DNA from: Odobenus rosmarus divergens
Lineage: Eukaryota > Chordata > Mammalia > Carnivora > Odobenidae
Length of the DNA stretch: 64,000 nt
Assembly: GCF_000321225.1 (NCBI RefSeq)
Contig: NW_004450287.1
Span: 2,088,657 to 2,152,656, forward strand
Direction of reading: 5' to 3'
Both the position numbers and the translations under genes were made by a program. Positions within the stretch are counted from its first letter, which is position 1. Every line of letters starts with the position of its first letter. Below, in pieces: positions 45,691 through 57,535 of the stretch. The notes under the pieces are model-generated. The model was not told the origin of the DNA and searched no databases. It saw only the letters and a program-made list of their open reading frames with translations.

Positions 45691-46192
45691 TAATAGTCTG
45701 CGAGACCATGCAGTATCTGGTCCTACTCTGACTTCATTTCTCTGTGTTCTGCCCAGCCTTGCTGCCCTATTGCTGTCTCTCAAAGAAGCCAGTCAAGCTC
45801 CTGCCTCAGACCCTTTTTACTTGCTGTTCTGCTTACAGTGCTACTCCAAAGTTCTCCAAGGACTCACTCGTTCAGATCCTTGCAGAAATGTCTATTTCTC
45901 ACGGTGGCTTTTTCGGACCACTGTATTTAAAAATTAAACCCTTCTCTCTTCCTCTTCCTTCCAGCATTCCCCTTCTCTCTTTCTTACTTTATTTCTCCAA
46001 AGCACTTCTTGCCATCTAATGGCTGTATATTTTATTTGTTTATTGTCTATCTCGCCCTAATAGAATATAAATTCCATTTCACTGGGGATTTATTTTTTTC
46101 TTTTTTATTCACTATTGAATCCCCAGGGTCTTACAGAGTGCCTGGAACAGAGGAGGCATTTAATAAATATTTATTGAATAAATGAATAAAAT
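45691..46192 (+). mobile_element. L2 LINE 3' end, inside L1M ORF2
   Basis: Clear L2 3' region: AGTGCTACTCCAAAGTTCTC, AAGCACTTCTTGCCATCTAA, TTTATTGTCTATCTCGCCC, ATAGAATATAAATTCCATTT, TTGAATCCCCAGGGTCTTAC, GAGTGCCTGGAACAGAGGAG, AATAAATATTTATTGAATAA. The 91-codon frame 45744-46019 is a by-product. Confidence 0.85.
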
Positions 46193-46968
46193 CTATGTAG
46201 GAGACTCTAAAGATTCTATTATTAGAGTGATTAAGAGCTCAGAAAAGTTGCTTAAAACAAAATCAATATGGAAAGTTACTTGAATTACTCTACAACACAA
46301 ATCAGCTAGAAAACAATTTGAAAAAAATATTTTTTATAAAAGTAACAACACATTTTAGGGCTTGTAAGGTAAAAACTGTAAACTGTTGTTAAAAGCATAA
46401 ACAATGTAAATAAATGGATAAATATATCATGTCCCTGGATAGAGACTAGTATGATAGATTTCATCGTTCCTCAAACTATCTTCAGATTTGAAGCAATTCC
46501 AAAACAATTCCAACAGGGTTCTTTTAAAAGAAATAGGACAAAGTCGTTTTAAAATATAAATGGAAGACAAAAGGGCGATGAATAACCATTTATAACAAAG
46601 AAGAGGAAGATTGAGGACTTTCTGTTAGGGGCGCCTGGGTGATGTAGTCAGTTGAGCATCCAATTCTCGGTTTCAGCTCAGGTCATGATCTCGGGGTCCT
46701 TAGATTAGCCTCTTGTACTCAGCGTGGAGTCTGCTTGAGATTCTCTCTCCCTCTCCCTCTGCCCCTTCACCTACCCCCCGCGCACTCTCTCTCTCTCTTT
46801 CAGATAAGTAAATCTTTAAAAAAAAGAAATCACTTTGAAGCTCTTGTAATTAAGACAGTTTGATGTCAGTCAGATAAGGGAGAGGCGAGTAGAAAAACAG
46901 AACTGTGGAGAGCTCACACATATTTAGAAAATGGATCTATTAATGTAGATTAGCGAGTCAAGGATGTA
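46193..46968 (+). mobile_element. Old L1M ORF2, part 3 (with nested SINE)
   Basis: Resumes after the L2 with GTAGGAGACTCTAAAGATTC (the sequence just after the RT catalytic box), then CAAAACAATTCCAACAGGG, AAATATAAATGGAAGACAAA, and after the SINE CTTGTAATTAAGACAGTTTG and GAACTGTGGAGAGCTCACAC. Confidence 0.78.
46628..46825 (+). mobile_element. Carnivore SINE nested in L1M
   Basis: GGGGCGCCTGGGTGATGTAG to AGATAAGTAAATCTTTAAAA; GAGATTCTCTC variant body. Confidence 0.92.
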
Positions 46969-46969
46969 C

Positions 46970-47565
46970 TTAATTTTAATGTAGTTGAATTTATCAATAT
47001 TTTTCTGATAATATTTGTGCTTCTTCTTTCTAAAGAAGTCCTTTAAGACTGTAATAATAAAGATATTCTCCTAAATTATCTTCTAAAAGTTTTATATTTT
47101 TTCCTTATATTTATATCTTCAGCCTATTTGAAACAGATTTTGTGCATGGTGTAAGATAGGGTCCATTTTTAATTTGTTCATTTGTTTGTTTTTCTGCAAG
47201 GGAGAATTAATTGTTCCAGTCCGTCTTTGCCTAACTGATTTGCAGCGCCCATTCTGTTGTGATTAAGGTTTCCACATATGTGTGGGGCTGTTCCCTGGGC
47301 TCTCCATTCTGGTTTACAGAAATATGAAAGATGAAGAACCTATAGGGTTTTACACTAAGTGAAATAAGTCAGACAGAGAGAGACAGATACCACATGACTT
47401 CACTTATATGTGGAATCTAAAAAACAAAACAAACGAACAAACCAAACAGAAACAGACCCATAACTACAGAGAACAAACTGGGGGCTGCCAGAGGGGGGTG
47501 TGGTGGGGGAATGACAAAATAGGTAAAGGGGATGAAGAGGGAAGAAGAAGAAGAAAAAAAATAAA
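46970..47565 (+). mobile_element. 5'-inverted (twin-primed) L1 insertion
   Basis: 46970-47315 is L1 ORF2 in minus orientation. Read backwards it runs from AGAATGGAGAGCCCAGG through CCTATCTTACACCATGCAC to GATAAATTCAACTACATTAA. It is joined near 47320-47340 to plus-strand L1 ORF2 end and 3'UTR (CACTAAGTGAAATAAGTCAG, ATATGTGGAATCTAAAAAAC, GGGGGCTGCCAGAGG), ending in an A-rich tail at 47541-47565. Inverted upstream part followed by non-inverted 3' part is the hallmark of twin priming. Flanking old L1M DNA lies on both sides. Confidence 0.65.
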
Positions 47566-47574
47566 TGTGAAGAT

Positions 47575-48300
47575 TCCCTACCCCATTAGTCATAGAAATG
47601 CAAATTAAAACTATTTCCTATCCACTAAGTTGTCAGAATTAAAAAGGTGGATAATATCTGGTGTTTACACAGATATGAAACAACCGAGATGTTCACCCAT
47701 TGCTGGTGAGGGTTTAAACTGATAAAATTATTTTTAGAGAAGTTTGGTATTGCCTAGTAATTTTGAACTTTCTGACCCAGCAATTCAATTCCTAGGTATC
47801 TTCAGAAGAACTCTCCCACATGTACACCAGGACACATATACAAGAATGTTCACAACAACATTGATTGCTAACTAAAAACCAGGAAATAAACCAAACACCT
47901 GTCCCCAATTGCCTGACTAAATATATTCACTGATACCATGGAAGACACATAGCAGTGAAACCGAATTAACTCCAGTTACATGAATCAACACGGAGAAATC
48001 TCAGAAATGCACCATGAGTGAAAGAAGCAGTCACCAAAGAATACATAAAGTATGAAGAATAGGTCATTTAGGGATATATACAGTACTCATGAAACTATAA
48101 AGAAAGGCAAGGAGATGATTAATTTTAAAATGCAGAATGATGGTTCTCTCTGGGTGGATTGGGGTGAGAGGGAGATGAGATCAAGGGGTTTTAACCTGTA
48201 TGATGGGAACATGGCTTTTTAAAAATTACTTAGTCTTTATACCTATAAGATATGATTTTTCACATACACGTGGTATGTTTGACAATAAACACTTTCAAAA
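47575..48300 (+). mobile_element. Old L1M ORF2 end and 3'UTR
   Basis: TCATAGAAATGCAAATTAAA, CCCATTGCTGGTGAGGGTTT, CTGACCCAGCAATTCAATTC, GTTCACAACAACATTGATTG, GGATTGGGGTGAGAGGGAG, CAATAAACACTTTC in order. Probably the 3' end of the L1M begun at 42430. Confidence 0.8.
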
Positions 48301-49782
48301 AGGAAATGACTATAATACAATATAATAAATGCTACCTAAGAATTATTTTTTAAAAGGTATCATGGAAGGAGATTAGAATAATGGAACAGCTGCTAAGAAA
48401 GAAAATCAAGGTTTGCAGTGGGCATGGTGAGCCAGGACTATCAGGGCTAAGGGAGTTGGATGGTTTTGTGGTTTGTGCCAGGACACTGAGAGCCAAGTGA
48501 CCCGCCCTGCTCACAGGACAACGGACTGGATAGTCAGAGGACAAAGGACCCCAGGTAGTCCTAATGATGCTCTGGCAATTTTATTACCTAATTTTTGCAT
48601 GCGTGGCCTTCCAGAGGAAGACCATTTATCCTTCCGTGTGCACTTATTATTAAACTATCACTCTTTCTTTATTTCAACATAATTTCAAAACAAGCTAAAA
48701 GTCTCACGTTCACAGAATCATTTTCACTCATTACATTTTCATTTGCTGGCTTTAGATAAAACCACCTTAAAGTTTTCCAACAAACATCTCCAAAGTATAT
48801 CATAAAATTAGTTCTTTCTTATATTTCCACAAAGTGTGGAGAATCTTGATTTTTGTTGTTGTTAACACAAAGTTACTTCCTCATCATCCCTAAATTTAGT
48901 CATTTATCGCTTGGCTTAGTCCTTGCAGTAAGTAAAGTCAGTTCCTCCCCATTTCCTTGAGATTGCAGTAAACTTAGTTTGATCTGTATCAGAGGACTAT
49001 TTAACTTAAAGATTTCCTTCTCAAATTAAAAAAAAAAAAGTTTACAAAATCTCAGTTGTTTTTCTCTCTCCAAAGACAGGTTCAATTTGGTACTGGATTT
49101 GTTTTTGTTTTTTTGTAAATAATCTGCGTGCCTCAACACTGTCGATGAAGACAGGTAGTTGGTACTCGTCTTTACACATCAGCTTCTCCAGCGTTCTCCA
49201 ACACTGTGCCCTGAAGAAGAGGATATGACATCATAGTTCTATCTCCCTCTGTCCTGGCAACCTGTCACTCTCATCCAAATCATGTGGTACAAGGCTGTCC
49301 ATCTGACTTCACTTATCTGCCATCCACTACTGCGGGAATAGCCCGATTGTATTGGACTACATTTATGAACCATGAGTTCTAATGATACCGGAACTATCCT
49401 GGTGATTCAGCTTCAGGCCTTCGTTGTTTGCTTGATTTCATTCAGAAGCAGGGTACAGATGCTGTGGATACTGACTGTCAGCTCCTTAGAGCTTTTTTCT
49501 GAATTCACATAGTCTTAGCCTCTTATTTTTCTGGTAACTCTTTTGGGATAGAATGAGCAGAATAAACAACAAGGAACGGAACTAAGCCCACATTCTGATT
49601 CTGAGAAAACCCCTCCCCCGTGGCAAGAATTCAGGCATGGGGGCGGAGTGGGGAGGAGAAAGAAAGAAGCAAATTGTTCTACCAGCTCTCTACAATTTTG
49701 AAGAAAATGAGATATTAGCAGAAATAGAGATTCCTTTAGCACATTGGTACGTAGATACACACTTCTTTTTCAGCTGAGGATT
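48301..49782. other. Single-copy DNA, nothing recognised
   Basis: About 1.5 kb; frames 48350-48544, 48473-48682 and 49515-49760 have no recognisable content. A-run at 49028-49040. Confidence 0.45.
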
Positions 49783-50004
49783 CAGGCTATCTCTCTCTCT
49801 TTTTTTTTAAGATTTTATTTATTTATTTGACAGAGACACAGTGAGAGAGGGAACACAAGCAGGGAGAGTGGGAGAGGGAGAAGCAGGCTTCCCACAGAGC
49901 AGGGAGCCCGATGCGGGGCTTGATCCCAGGACCCTGGGATCACGACCCGAGCCGAAGGCCATCGCTTAACGACTGAGCCACCCAGGCGCCCCCAGGCTAT
50001 CTCT
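49783..50004 (-). mobile_element. Carnivore SINE, minus strand, well preserved
   Basis: SINE 49795-49992: AAGATTTTATTTATTTATTT, GGGAGCCCGATGCGGGGCTT, GGGATCACGACCCGAGCC, GAGCCACCCAGGCGCCCC. Perfect duplication CAGGCTATCTCT (49783-49794, 49993-50004). CpGs kept in the tRNA head suggest a young copy. Confidence 0.96.
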
Positions 50005-52228
50005 TCATGGCAGATTAGGTGATGTATTTACTGAATCTCCAGCATCCATATTTAGCCACTTACAATAGTCTTTGTAGCATGGACATCATCACGGTCCCAG
50101 GAAAATCTGGAAGGAAACTTGAATTGGTCAAGTGATAAAATCTACTCTGAAAAAGGACAACTTCTCTTCATGATTTCCTTCATTTGATGCTAAAAACATG
50201 AATAGGTGATTTTAGTCTCTGGGGCTATTTACAAATAGGCTATGTCCAAAGCATTTAAGGAACAATCAATGTGTGTTTAGCAGGAATCACATATTGCTGC
50301 TGGTAGAAATACACTAAAAAAAAAAAAAAAAAAAGTCTCTGATATTGCATTGCTAGGAACCCTATCAAAAATTATTATGAACTAATGCGATGGAAAAAAT
50401 GTAAACCAGGCATGAAAAATAAATTCATTCCGTTGGTAGGTCCTATATTAAATCCAGAGAAGTCTAAATAAAATCAGGCAATGAACATGATGAAAAATGA
50501 AATTTATCCAATGCATAAGAACCAAACTACAAACTTCCAAGTAGAAATCTTAGAATATGAAAGGCAGTGCCTTACTTTCTTAAAGCTCAGTTTTTGGAAC
50601 TTTTAAAATAATAAAATAAAGACTGATTTTATTACCTTATACTCTTAAATTAAAAAACAAAATTATCTGCCATTTTTCTTAAATGAACAAAACCAATGTC
50701 ATACTTATTCCCACATGCTACTCTATGGAACCCGTTAGAGATTCCAGTTTTAAAGTGCTTTTAATTCCTTTTTCGTTTAGTTTTCTTGGAAGTTTGTATT
50801 TGGGGGAAAATATAAGACAGGAGGCGTTTAAGAAACATTTAGTGAGCGGACACTAGTCAAATGAAATCATAGGTTCCAATGCTAGATTAGACACAGAGGT
50901 TAGAGACGAGGAGACAGGAAAAGGGAGTAGAAAGGAATGGATGTGGTTAGAAAGGGGAGGGGACACCAATAAGTATGGGCCCGGAGACGTAAGCATTATG
51001 AAGCGATGATCATTTTCAAAGGTTATTTAAATTCCTAAAAGTTGGTTAAGGACAGTATGCGGCCCCCTGTGCCCTAATAAAGCCAGCTCTCTCCCCAGCT
51101 TCCCTTCTCCCCCGGGAAATTATGGTATGCACAGTCTTTTTTTCATTTTACTATTTTTGAACAATAACAAAAAGCACTGGGGGTGTGTTTTGATTCTGCA
51201 GCTGCCGGAGCATTGTTCTTGTCCACTTGATGTGATGATGGATACTGAGTTCAATTGCCGTGATCGTGATGACATCTGGCAGGCAGCTTTAGAGAGACCT
51301 CTGGGCTATGCGTGACACGGGACATGTTTTTCTGAACCAAAGGGAAGCACGTCAAGGTTTTGTTACCTCATCTTTTGAAAAAATGGCCTGTTGTGGATAC
51401 AGAGAATGACTGGAACTAAAAAAATGTATATTGAAAGAGCTATGGGCTATTTGATTACAAGACACAGAGTAGGGGAGGGTAAGTTGTCACAGGGAAACAG
51501 AGAAACTGACTTGTGGCATTGTTGTAAAAAAAAAGAAAAAAGAAATCCAAAGGAAATGGAATTACTCTCTGGTGTTGCCGTGAAATGAGACAGATGAAGG
51601 AAATCTTAAAAATACTTAATAAGGTGTAAGAACTCGAGGCTTTTCTTCATTTGGGAAGGCAATATTGATCTATTTTTTCGAAATGGTAGGGAAAGAAGAA
51701 GGACCCCAAACTTCTTCCATGTTTCCTAGATTTATTTTTGGTACTGGCATGGAAATCAGCCAATCCACATTCCAGATAGAGCTGGCGGGAGCAAGGACTC
51801 ACCTCACACGTGGGACTGCTAAAAGGATTTTTAAATGCCAGATATCTCATCTTCCCCCAAATATCTCTCCTACCAAGTGTAAATCCCCAATATTAGTATT
51901 AATAATGAATTAGATAGGTATGTCGTCTCTGTACGGTCACTTGATCCCTCTCTTATCAGTTTATCACAAGAAAATAATTTCTAGGAGAAAACAGGACATT
52001 ATCGAGCCCCGTGGAGAAGTTAGGCCCTGGGCCAAAGGGTGATCTCAGTGCATGCCTAGGAAGAGAACAGTGGTTCCCGAGGGGACTGGGTGGGGGGAAT
52101 CCGTGAATGCTACCAACATTGTTTTGCATAGTTTCAGTTCCTCCATTGCTCTCTAGTAAATTATAGATTTTGGAATTCTGTATTATTCCAGTCTTTTGTT
52201 GTTTTCTTTTTTGTTGTTATAGATATTG
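50005..52228. other. Single-copy DNA, nothing recognised
   Basis: About 2.2 kb. A-run at 50316-50334. Frames 51127-51315, 51391-51588, 51665-51913 and 51647-51850 lack recognisable domains. Confidence 0.45.
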
Positions 52229-52330
52229 ATTTTTTTTTATTTTTATTTGATTATAGGTGACACAGTGTTACATCAGTTTCAGATGTACAACATAGTGATT
52301 CAGTATCTGTACACATTATGCTATGCTCAC

Positions 52331-52570
52331 AAGAATAGCTCCCATCTAGGGGCGCCTGGGTGGCTCAGTCGTTAAGCGTCTACCTTCGGCTCAGGTCATG
52401 ATCCCGGGGTCCTGGGATCGAGCCCCGCATCGGGCTCCCTGCTCAGCGGGAAGCCTGCTTCTCCCTCTCCCACTCTCCCACTGCTTCTGTTCCCTCTCTC
52501 TCTGTGTCTCTCTCTGTCCAATAAATAAATAAAAAAAATCTTAAAAAAAAAAAAAGAATAGCTCCCATCT
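52331..52570 (+). mobile_element. Young, near-intact carnivore SINE inside L1
   Basis: SINE 52348-52553 with intact head (GGGGCGCCTGGGTGGCTCAG, TCGTTAAGCG), unmutated GGGATCGAGCCCCGCATCGG, and A-rich tail. Perfect 17-bp duplication AAGAATAGCTCCCATCT at 52331-52347 and 52554-52570. Internal pol III A and B boxes look intact. Best candidate in the window for a recent insertion. Confidence 0.97.
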
Positions 52571-52948
52571 GTCCCCACACAACACTATTACATTATCATT
52601 GATTATATTCCCTCTGCTGTGCCTTTTATTCCCATGACTCACTCATTCCACGACAGGAAGCTTGTATCTCCTACTCCCCTTGACCCATTTTGCCCATCCC
52701 TCACCCATCTCCCCTCTGGCAATCATCAGCTTGTTCTCTGTATGCAGAGGTTTGATTCTGCTTTTTGTTTGTTTATTCATTTGCTTTTTTAGAGCACATA
52801 TGTTTTCACTCCTATGTGGAATGAAATCATGTGGTATTTGTCTTTCTCACTCTGGCCTATTTCACTTAGCTAACACCCTCTAGGTCCATCCATGTTGTTG
52901 CAAATGGCACAATCTCGTGCTTTTTTTATGGCTGTGTGATATTCCACT

Positions 52949-52976
52949 GTGTGTGTGTGTGTGTGTGTGTGTGTAC
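52949..52976. repeat. (TG)n microsatellite inside L1 ORF2
   Basis: About 13 TG units followed by ACACCACATACATACATACA. Lies at the same ORF2 point as the (CA)n at 16848. Confidence 0.93.
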
Positions 52977-54420
52977 ACCACATACATACATACACCTTAT
53001 CCATTCATCTGTTGATGAACACGCAGTTTGCTTCCTTATCTTGGCTATTGTAAATGCTGCAATAAACAAAGGGGTGCATATATCTTTTCAAATTGGTGTT
53101 TTCATTTTCTTTGGGTAAATACCTACTAATGGAATTATTGAGTCATATGGTTTTTCTATTTTTAATTTTTTGAGAAACTTCCTCCTGTTTTCTACAGTGG
53201 CTGTACCAATTTGCATTCCCACCAGCGGTGCACAAGGGTTCATTTTTTTTCCACATGCTCAGGAACACTTGTAATTTTTTGCCTTTTTAATTTTAGCTAC
53301 TCTGGCAGGTATAAAAGGTGATACCTCATTCTGGCTTTTATTGGCATCTCCCTGATGGTTAGTGATGTTGAATATCTTTTCATGGGTCTATTTGCCATCT
53401 GTATGTCCTCTTTGAAAAAATGTCTATTGAGGTCCTCTGCCCATTTTTAATCAGATTATTTGTTTTTATTTGGTGTGGAGTTATATAAGTTCTTTATATA
53501 TTTTGGATATTAACCCCTTATCTAATATATCATTTGCAAATATCTTCTCCCATTCAATAGGTTGTATTTTAGTTTTGTTGATGGTTTCCTTTGCTGTGCA
53601 AAAGCTTTTTATTTTTATGTGGTCTTAATAGTTTGTTTTTGTTTTTGTTTCCCTTGCCTCAGGAGACGTATCTAGAAAAATGTTGCTAAGGTAGATGTCA
53701 GAGAAATTACTGCCTGTGTTCTCTTCTTTTCTGGTTTCAGGTCTCACATTTAGGTCTTTCATCCTTTTTGAGTTTATTTTTGTGTAAGTTGTAAGAAAGT
53801 GGTTCAGTTTCATTCTTTTGGATATAGTTGTCCATTTTTCCCAGCACCATTTATTGAAGAGACTTCTTCCCATTGTATATTTATTCCTTCTTTGTCAGAG
53901 ATTAATTGACCATATACTTATCGGTTTATTTCTGGGTTTTCTATTGTGTTCTATTGATCTTTGTGTCTATTTTTGTGCCAGTACCATACTGTTTTGATTA
54001 CTGCAGCTTTGTAGTATATCTTGAAATCTGGAATTGTGATACCTCCAGCTTTGTTTTTCTTTCTTAAGATAGCTTTGGCTATTTGAGGTCTTTTGTGGTT
54101 CCATACATATTTTAGGATTATTTGTTCTAATTTTGCAAAAAAAAAAAAAAAGCCCTTGATATTTTGCTAGGGATTGCACTGAATTTGTAGATTGTTTTCA
54201 GTACTATGGATATCTTAACAATATTCTCTAATCCATGGGTATGGAATTTCACTTGTTTGTATCCTCTTCAATTCTCTTCATCAGTGTTTTATAGTTTCCA
54301 GAGTACAGATCTCTCACCTCTTTGGTTAAGTTTATTCCTAGGTATTTTGGGTGGGCGCAATTGTAAATGGAGTTGTTTTCTTAATTTCTTTTTATGCTAC
54401 TTCATTATTGGTATATAGAA

Positions 54421-54720
54421 ACACTACCATATATTACTCCAGTCTAAGAAGGAAAAATTTCTCATCAAGTTTTGCTCCTGGGAAATGAAATCTAGGCATT
54501 ATCAGGGGGGATAGTAAAGAAATCACACAGTGCTATTTTAGATCCTGAAAAAAGCATTCCTGAGCTTGAGTTTCCATTCAGATAAGAAGTGGCCAAGAGC
54601 CAGTTCATTGGTTCTACACTAGAAACCCCCAGGTCATGGAAAATCTCCAATAATGACAGTTTCTTCCTGCACATTATCAGGTATGGGCTCCACCCTGCTT
54701 TCTGTTCAAATGGCTTCGTT
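54421..54720. other. Single-copy DNA, nothing recognised
   Basis: The minus frame 54492-54818 (108 codons) runs into the CA repeat and is not recognisable. Confidence 0.4.
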
Positions 54721-54721
54721 G

Positions 54722-54778
54722 CTAAAAACACACACACATACACACAGACCCCAAAACAAAACAAAACAAAACAAAAAC
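54722..54778. repeat. Compound (CA)n and (CAAAA)n repeat
   Basis: ACACACACACATACACACAG followed by five AAAAC units. Confidence 0.93.
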
Positions 54779-54963
54779 TAAAAAGGAACATGTGAGAAGC
54801 ATTTGCTTGCCTTCTCATTAGGCCTTAATTGTGTATCTAAAATGAAGTCAGGGCATGAAATTCCCCTGGGTGGGAGTATTATAGTGGAGCTAGATGGTGA
54901 GGTAGTGAACAGGTGCATAGGTGAGGTATTGAAATGGTATTGAGAATTTTATGAGTGTAATCA

Positions 54964-55050
54964 TGCATATATATATATATATATTTGTATATATATACAC
55001 ACACACATACATGTACGTCTGTATATACATATGTATATATAGTACATGCT
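54964..55050. repeat. Compound (TA)n/(CA)n microsatellite
   Basis: ATATATATATATATATAT, then TATATATATACACACACACA, then TGTATATACATATGTATATA. Likely length-variable and able to extrude a cruciform. Confidence 0.93.
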
Positions 55051-56774
55051 CTTTCTATGGGCATGAGTTCATATTTTTCATCAGCTTCTCAAACAGAACC
55101 ATGATCCAATGAAGGTTAAGAATTATCGTAGAAGATTTAAAATTTTGAGCAAGTGACTGCTCTGAGGAGAAAGGACGGTAAAGGGAAAATTTATAATGGA
55201 CAGTTTAATAATGTCATCTGGTGCAACACTAAAATGACACTAGAATGTACAATTGTCATTAGTTTGTGGCATATCGCCAATACGCACAGTCCCTTGGCTC
55301 CTGTGTGGTATACAGAACTACATCTTGATGTAATTTGCACAATGTGGGGCATTTAGGGGAATGGATGCTGATTAGATGCCTTACTTAAGGACACTTCTCT
55401 AGCAGGAGTTAGGAGTGTTCTTAAAGATGGTGGGGTCTGAATAGCGTATTTTAAGGGAAGAACTTTGGATGAAATAAAAATTCCTACTCCTTTCACGTTA
55501 GTTTAAATGACTGCCTGTCTGATACCTCGCACTAAAATATAAATGAATTATAGAATTTCTAGCCACTTAACTCCTCCCAGACCTGTTCATTTGTGTTGGT
55601 TTTAATGATTAAAAGAGAGCTGGTATAGTTTTAGCAGAAGGTGCAATAAGCATATTGGTCAAGTCCTGAATAAAGTTACTTATAATATCATCCTCCCATC
55701 TTTCCCCTGGTGTAGCATTTAATATTCTAACATAACAATATTTCATGATTATTATACCCTTTAACGGAGGTTAAACGGGAAAATAATATGAGGACAGATA
55801 TGAAATTACTTATTATCTATGTTTGTAAAACCACTTAATAGAAAACACCAGTGGCTTACTTTTTATTTACATTACTTTTCATTTACATTGCTTTTCATTT
55901 AAAAGGGAAAAATAAAAATTTCAGGAGTTAACAGTTATTTAGTAATGTAAGTTTTATTCTAAGTAATTATTTCCAATTAAATTGTTCTATACATGTGAAA
56001 TAAAACAGAGATTCTGTGGGTAGCATGGGTATTAGAAATTCACTTCAAAATATGCAAGTTTGAAAAGAACACCAATTTTATCTAGACAGTCAACTTGACA
56101 AATTGGGGTTTGTTGACTAATTTAATAAATAAGCCAGAAGAATTAAAAATAACAATATTTTGAACATTTTACTATAATACTATCTCTTATTCAATAATTA
56201 AAAGCATCATTAATGCTGAATGGATGTTTTTAACAACTGTATTTCATAAGCATTTCTTTATCAGAAAATATAGCTTAGTTTTTTCCAACTACTTTTATCA
56301 AAAGCTTTAATACCTAAATACTGTGTAGATAAAAGTGTTTACTTAGCAGTTATTGCATGATGATGATGTGCACTACCATTCAATGGCAACATACCTTAGC
56401 TACTTAGTTTCCCAAGATAAACGTGTTTTCCCAACAATTCTTCATTTAAAGAAAATCCACACACATAAGCCTATCAAAAGATAAGCAAGGAGCCAATTAT
56501 GACCACTACTGTTACTGTATTTGGCTCTCACATTTTATCCTATGTGCAGAGTGAATGGAGTAATATGGTTGAATCAAATGCTAAATAAGTAACAAGTTAT
56601 TAAAGAGTTGGGGGGATTGTGTGGCTGAGATGACATTAAGATAAAGGTATTAGAGCTTAAAGAGTTGGGGGGGGAAATGCCTCTTGTCTAGTAAAAAGTG
56701 GCAGAAGTTTTCTAGCTTTGCAAGATCTGGGTCAGCCGTAAGACTAAACTCCCACATACTTGTAGTTTCAAATA
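55051..56774. other. AT-rich single-copy DNA, nothing recognised
   Basis: About 1.7 kb. Contains two tandem copies of ATTTACATTACTTTTC (55865-55896, one mismatch) and a 16-nt direct repeat TTAAAGAGTTGGGGGG at 56600 and 56657. No gene recognised. Confidence 0.45.
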
Positions 56775-57035
56775 TAGGAATAATTATATATAGTGCTTTA
56801 AATTTTAGAGTGCTTTCAAGCACGTTGTTGCATTTGACCCTCACAGTGGACTTTGGGCATTTTGAGGACAGGGTCTATATTTTGTTTGCTGCTGTTTTCA
56901 CTGTGCCTCAGATAATGTAAGCACTCTGTAATTTCTGAATGGGTAAATGAAAGAAAGGTAAAGTGATTGGTCAAGACCACCAGTGTGGAGAGGAACTTGG
57001 GTTCACTCTTGGTTTTCTGATTCCAAATCCCTTGT
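56775..57035 (-). mobile_element. MIR (antisense) split by an L2 3' end (sense)
   Basis: Left MIR arm TTTCAAGCACGTTGTTGCAT and GACCCTCACAG; right MIR arm GTAAAGTGATTGGTCAAGAC, TTGGGTTCACTCTTGG. Between them 56848-56945 reads as an L2 3' end on the plus strand: GAGGACAGGGTCTATATTTT, TTTCACTGTGCCTCAGATAA. Confidence 0.55.
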
Positions 57036-57193
57036 CCCTTTTATAATTTTAGTTTGCTTTCTTTTTTCTACTGAGAAATAGTCAAATCTCTGTTGTGTTT
57101 GTTTTCCATTTCTTTCAGATTTCAAAACAAAATCTTATGAGTTCTTTAGAATTCATAACCTCTCATTTAATAGTCAAGTTAGGTAGTTTAAAT

Positions 57194-57535
57194 CAGGTGT
57201 CAACAAACTTTCTCCATAAAGGGTCAGTTAGTATTTTCAGCCTTTTGTGCCATATGCTCTTTGTTGCAATGCTTCAACTCTGCCGCTGTGGGATATAAAT
57301 AATCATAGACGAACAAGTGAATGATTGGGTGTGGCTGTGTTCCAATAAAACTTTATTTATGAACACTAATATTTTAATTTCATAGAATTTTCTGAGTCAC
57401 CAAACATTATTGTTCTTTTTATTTTTAAAAACTATTTAAAAGCGCAGAAGCTATTCTTGGCTTGTGGGACCAGCAAAACGGGCAGCTGGCTAGGTTTGGT
57501 TCACAGTTCTGAGTTTGCCCATTCCTGGTTTAAAT
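57194..57535. mobile_element. hAT-Charlie-type DNA transposon fossil
   Basis: CAGGTGTCAACAAACTTTCT, TAAAGGGTCAGTTAGTATTT, CAATGCTTCAACTCTGCCGC, GATTGGGTGTGGCTGTGTTC, CAATAAAACTTTATTTATGA, and right end TGAGTTTGCCCATTCCTG. Inverted ends AACAAACTT and GAGTTTG. Non-autonomous; subfamily not resolved. Confidence 0.75.

Larger units (their letters stand above)
52229..54420 (-). mobile_element. LINE-1, 5'-truncated, minus strand, with nested SINE
   Basis: About 2 kb of L1 plus a 206-bp SINE. The 3'UTR end lies at left (AGGTGACACAGTGTTACATC antisense); ORF2 reads right to left. Minus-strand frames carry ORF2 pieces: 53625-53873 ([36 protein letters not shown]) and 53967-54179 ([20 protein letters not shown]). 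A (TG)n tract breaks ORF2 at 52949-52976. Ends near 54420 inside the late RT region. Confidence 0.94.

Noticed and set aside
52348..52553. Possible tRNA gene because of A- and B-box-like motifs
   Set aside because: These boxes belong to the tRNA-derived SINE promoter; the cloverleaf is not intact and the unit is repeated about 23 times.
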